This document shows, piece after piece, positions 14,061 through 15,795 of a stretch of DNA of 15,795 nt. A program made the position numbers and the translations under genes. Origin of the DNA: GCA-2717185 sp047517345 (GTDB lineage: Bacteria; Pseudomonadota; Alphaproteobacteria; UBA8366; GCA-2717185); contig JAKZTB010000235.1 of NCBI GenBank assembly GCA_047517345.1, positions 1-15,795 on the forward strand, given 5' to 3'. The notes under the pieces are model-generated. The model was not told the DNA's origin. It saw only the letters and a program-made list of their open reading frames with translations, and did no database searches. The stretch's first letter is position 1. Every line of letters begins with the position of its first letter.

Positions 14061-15275
14061 ATGAACGATCACGCGACCAAGCTGCCGATGGACGGCGTGC
14101 GCATTCTCGATATCGCGACCTTCATCGCCGCGCCCTTCTCCGCGACCGTCCTTTCCGAATTCGGCGCCGAGGTCATCAAGATCGAGAACCCGCAAGGCGG
14201 CGATAATTGGCGGCGCTACGGCACCAAGACCGCGCGCGATGGCGACACCCTGGCCTGGTTGACGGAATCGCGGAACAAGACGTCCGTCGGGCTCGATTTC
14301 CGGACGCCGGAGGGCGTCGAACTCTTCAAGGACTTGGTCGCGGTCTCCGACGTTGTCTGCGAGAATTTCCGGCCGGGCATCATGGAGAAGTGGGGCCTGG
14401 GCTGGGAGGTGCTCCGCGCGATCAACCCGAAACTCGTGATGCTGCGGGTCTCCGGTTACGGCCAGACTGGTCCCTACAAGGAGCGGCCCGGCTTCGCCCG
14501 CATCGCGCAGGGTTTCGGCGGGCTGACCTATCTCGCCGGCATGCCGGACGGGCCGCCGGTCACGCCGGGATCGACCTCGCTCGCCGATTATGCGACGGGC
14601 CTGTACGGCGCGGTCGGTATCCTGCTGGCGCTGCGCAGCGTCGCGCAGACCGGCAAGGGCCAGTACATCGATATCGGCCTCTACGAACCGATCTTCCGCT
14701 TCCTCGACGAGCTGGTTCCGGCCTACGCCATGGAGGGCACGGTCCGCCAGCGCGAGGGCATGGGCACGCGCCTCGCCTGCCCGCACGGCCATTTCCAGAC
14801 CGGCGACGGCAAATGGATTTCGATCGCCTGCACCTCGGACCGAATGTTCGAGCGGCTGTGCCACGTCATGGGCCAGCCCGAACTGGCCGCGCCCGAGCGC
14901 TACCAGACCACCGCGCAACGGCTCGCCGACCGCGATTTCATCGAATCCACCGTGAGCACCTTCAGTACCGCCTACCCGATGATCGAGGTCATCCAGCGCT
15001 GCACCGACGGCGGCGTGCCCTGCGGCGCGATAAACTCCATCGCGGATATCTTCGAGGACGAACAGTTCGCCGCGCGCGAGAACCTGCTGACGGTGAACGA
15101 TCCGGTCGCGGGCGACATCGTCATTCCCGGCGTCATCCCGAAACTGTCGGAGACGCCGGGCCGCGTGACCCACCTCGGCCCGGCCTTCAAGGAGGGCACC
15201 GAGCGGGTCTTCAGCGAACTGCTCGGCCTGTCGCCGGCGCGGATTAAGGAATTGCTCGATAAGGAGGTTATCTAA
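14061..15275 (+). CDS. CaiB/BaiF family (class III) CoA-transferase
   Basis: A 404-residue enzyme that moves CoA from a donor acyl-CoA to a carboxylic acid through a covalent aspartyl intermediate. The N-terminal half has the family's ILDIATFIAAPF start and the GAEVIKIENPQGGD motif (36-48). The catalytic aspartate is Asp176 in TSLADYATGLYGA. The later part carries GKGQYIDIGLYEP and the normal C-terminal domain ending in LDKEVI. Length is typical. It is the last gene of the + strand operon and ends at TAA 15273-15275, just before repeat copy C. It probably activates the product of the two upstream enzymes as a CoA ester, which the crotonase and citryl-CoA-lyase-like proteins to the left could process. 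The actual acid cannot be deduced. Confidence 0.92.
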   Translation: MNDHATKLPMDGVRILDIATFIAAPFSATVLSEFGAEVIKIENPQGGDNWRRYGTKTARDGDTLAWLTESRNKTSVGLDFRTPEGVELFKDLVAVSDVVCENFRPGIMEKWGLGWEVLRAINPKLVMLRVSGYGQTGPYKERPGFARIAQGFGGLTYLAGMPDGPPVTPGSTSLADYATGLYGAVGILLALRSVAQTGKGQYIDIGLYEPIFRFLDELVPAYAMEGTVRQREGMGTRLACPHGHFQTGDGKWISIACTSDRMFERLCHVMGQPELAAPERYQTTAQRLADRDFIESTVSTFSTAYPMIEVIQRCTDGGVPCGAINSIADIFEDEQFAARENLLTVNDPVAGDIVIPGVIPKLSETPGRVTHLGPAFKEGTERVFSELLGLSPARIKELLDKEVI

Positions 15276-15276
15276 C

Positions 15277-15382
15277 GCATCCCCGGCCTCCGAGCCGGGG
15301 TCCAGCCCTGATATCAACGTTACCGCAGTCTGGGTCCCGGATCGGCGGCACTCTGCGCCTTGTCCGGGACGACACGTTGAGG
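15277..15382. repeat. GC-rich intergenic repeat, copy C
   Basis: Third copy, starting two bases after the CoA-transferase stop. The right half is close to copy B (GGGTCCCGGATCGGCGGCA against GGTTCCCGGCTCCGCGGCG, then CTCTGCGCCTTG, CCGGGA and GACAC). The left half carries the CCCCGGC hairpin. Copies B and C both touch the 3' end of an operon, which suggests a role in transcript termination or stability. Confidence 0.75.
15281..15300 (+). terminator. GC hairpin after the CoA-transferase gene
   Basis: CCCCGGC (15281-15287) and GCCGGGG (15294-15300) form a perfect seven-base stem with a six-base loop, starting five bases after the stop. No T-run follows, so it is either a weak intrinsic terminator or a 3' stabilising structure. 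It is part of repeat copy C. Confidence 0.5.
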
Positions 15383-15536
15383 AATTACGCTAGACACTGC
15401 TCGCAACACTGTCACCCGTCACCCTCTGGCTTATACAGAGGACCCAAGGCTCCATGCCAAAACCGCGCGACGCCAGCAACGATGCTATTAATTTCCTCAA
15501 TGAAACGCGTCGCCATATATTTGAGCAATTGATTCT

Positions 15537-15674
15537 TCAAAATATAGTTGAAACAATTGTTTTCGTTCCGGATAGAAAACTTTCTAATTCTGAAAGACTT
15601 GGTTCTCGTTCCGATTTATGAACACACAAATTCCTAATGTCTCCCAACAGCTGAATAGGGTGCGAGTCTCGCAT
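15537..15674 (-). pseudogene. C-terminal fragment with an R-x4-H motif (HEPN-like)
   Basis: A 45-residue stretch on the minus strand beginning MRDSHPIQLLGDIRNLCVHK and ending TKTIVSTIF. RNLCVH is an R-x4-H motif of the HEPN type, and the following EREPSLSEL helix with a final GTKTIVSTIF resembles C-termini of small HEPN-like proteins I know of from memory. The open frame extends right to 15791, but that part has no recognisable protein character, so the N-terminal half seems lost or replaced. The region 15383-15795 is AT-richer than the operon before it and looks like debris of transferred DNA. Between 15383 and 15536 I see nothing coding. Confidence 0.4.
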
Positions 15675-15706
15675 GGCAGTGATGTCTGCGGCTTGGTTCG
15701 TTGAGT

Positions 15707-15795
15707 TCAGGCAGCGATTGCCATGGCTGCTGCACGTGGACTGATGTTGTCGTTGGCCGGTGTGTCGGTTGCGCTGATCAGGGCCTTCCATGCCC
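15707..15795 (-). CDS. Possible C-terminus of a gene entering from the right
   Basis: The minus-strand frame is open from the window's right edge to a TGA at 15707-15709 and encodes 28 residues containing ISATDTPANDNISPR. The P-A-N-D-N string is frequent near C-termini of alphaproteobacterial proteins, which is the only positive sign. It ends 32 bases before the start of the R-x4-H fragment on the same strand. Most of the gene would lie beyond the window, so it cannot be identified. Confidence 0.25.
   Translation of the reverse strand, partial: AWKALISATDTPANDNISPRAAAMAIAA

Noticed and set aside
14022..15317. A 431-codon open frame antisense to the CoA-transferase
   Set aside because: Same cause; the sense protein has every family motif, while the antisense product has none.

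Overview
The window looks like chromosomal DNA of a GC-rich alphaproteobacterium, probably Rhodospirillales-like. The grounds are strongly GC-biased third positions in most genes, acyl-CoA and amide catabolism genes of the kind common in that group, and three copies of a roughly 105-125 bp intergenic repeat with GTCAYCCCGG-type ends. No species call is possible from the sequence alone.

Left part (1-6723, mostly + strand). The window opens inside the C-terminal half of a SPINDLY/OGT-type glycosyltransferase gene whose reading frame breaks near base 141. Next come a D-isomer-specific 2-hydroxyacid dehydrogenase and an amidase-signature hydrolase with its Ser-cisSer-Lys triad intact. They are followed by a visibly AT-richer pair: an unrecognised membrane protein (3226-4320, apparently frameshifted near its 3' end, with the rest of the protein readable to 4421) and a membrane-anchored alpha/beta hydrolase (4393-5751). 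A GYD-domain gene on the minus strand (5894-6226) and a 60-residue orphan gene with a perfect Shine-Dalgarno (6541-6723) close this part.

Middle (6724-11235, minus strand). About 450 bp of non-coding DNA hold an inverted repeat and two adjacent copies of the GC-rich repeat. Two minus-strand operons follow. One is crotonase-family then citrate-synthase/citryl-CoA-lyase-like (8798 to 7176), where both enzymes lack expected catalytic residues. The other is a 215-residue orphan protein translationally coupled (ATGA overlap) to a membrane-inserted KAP-family P-loop NTPase (11235 to 8888), an arrangement that could be an anti-phage or membrane-associated NTPase module.

Right part (11236-15795). 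A divergent control region carries two palindromes, one of them a 20-bp near-perfect site just upstream of a three-gene + strand operon: D-aminoacylase-like amidohydrolase, TauD/TfdA dioxygenase and CaiB/BaiF CoA-transferase. The operon ends in a third copy of the GC-rich repeat. The last 400 bp are AT-richer and hold gene debris, including a C-terminal fragment with an R-x4-H motif.

A plausible but unproven reading is that amidohydrolase, amidase, dioxygenase and 2-hydroxyacid dehydrogenase prepare a carboxylic acid. The CoA-transferase would then activate it, and the crotonase plus citryl-CoA-lyase-like protein would process the CoA ester. The best candidates for undescribed biology are the membrane protein/hydrolase pair, the KAP NTPase pair and the catalytically divergent crotonase/citrate-synthase-like pair.
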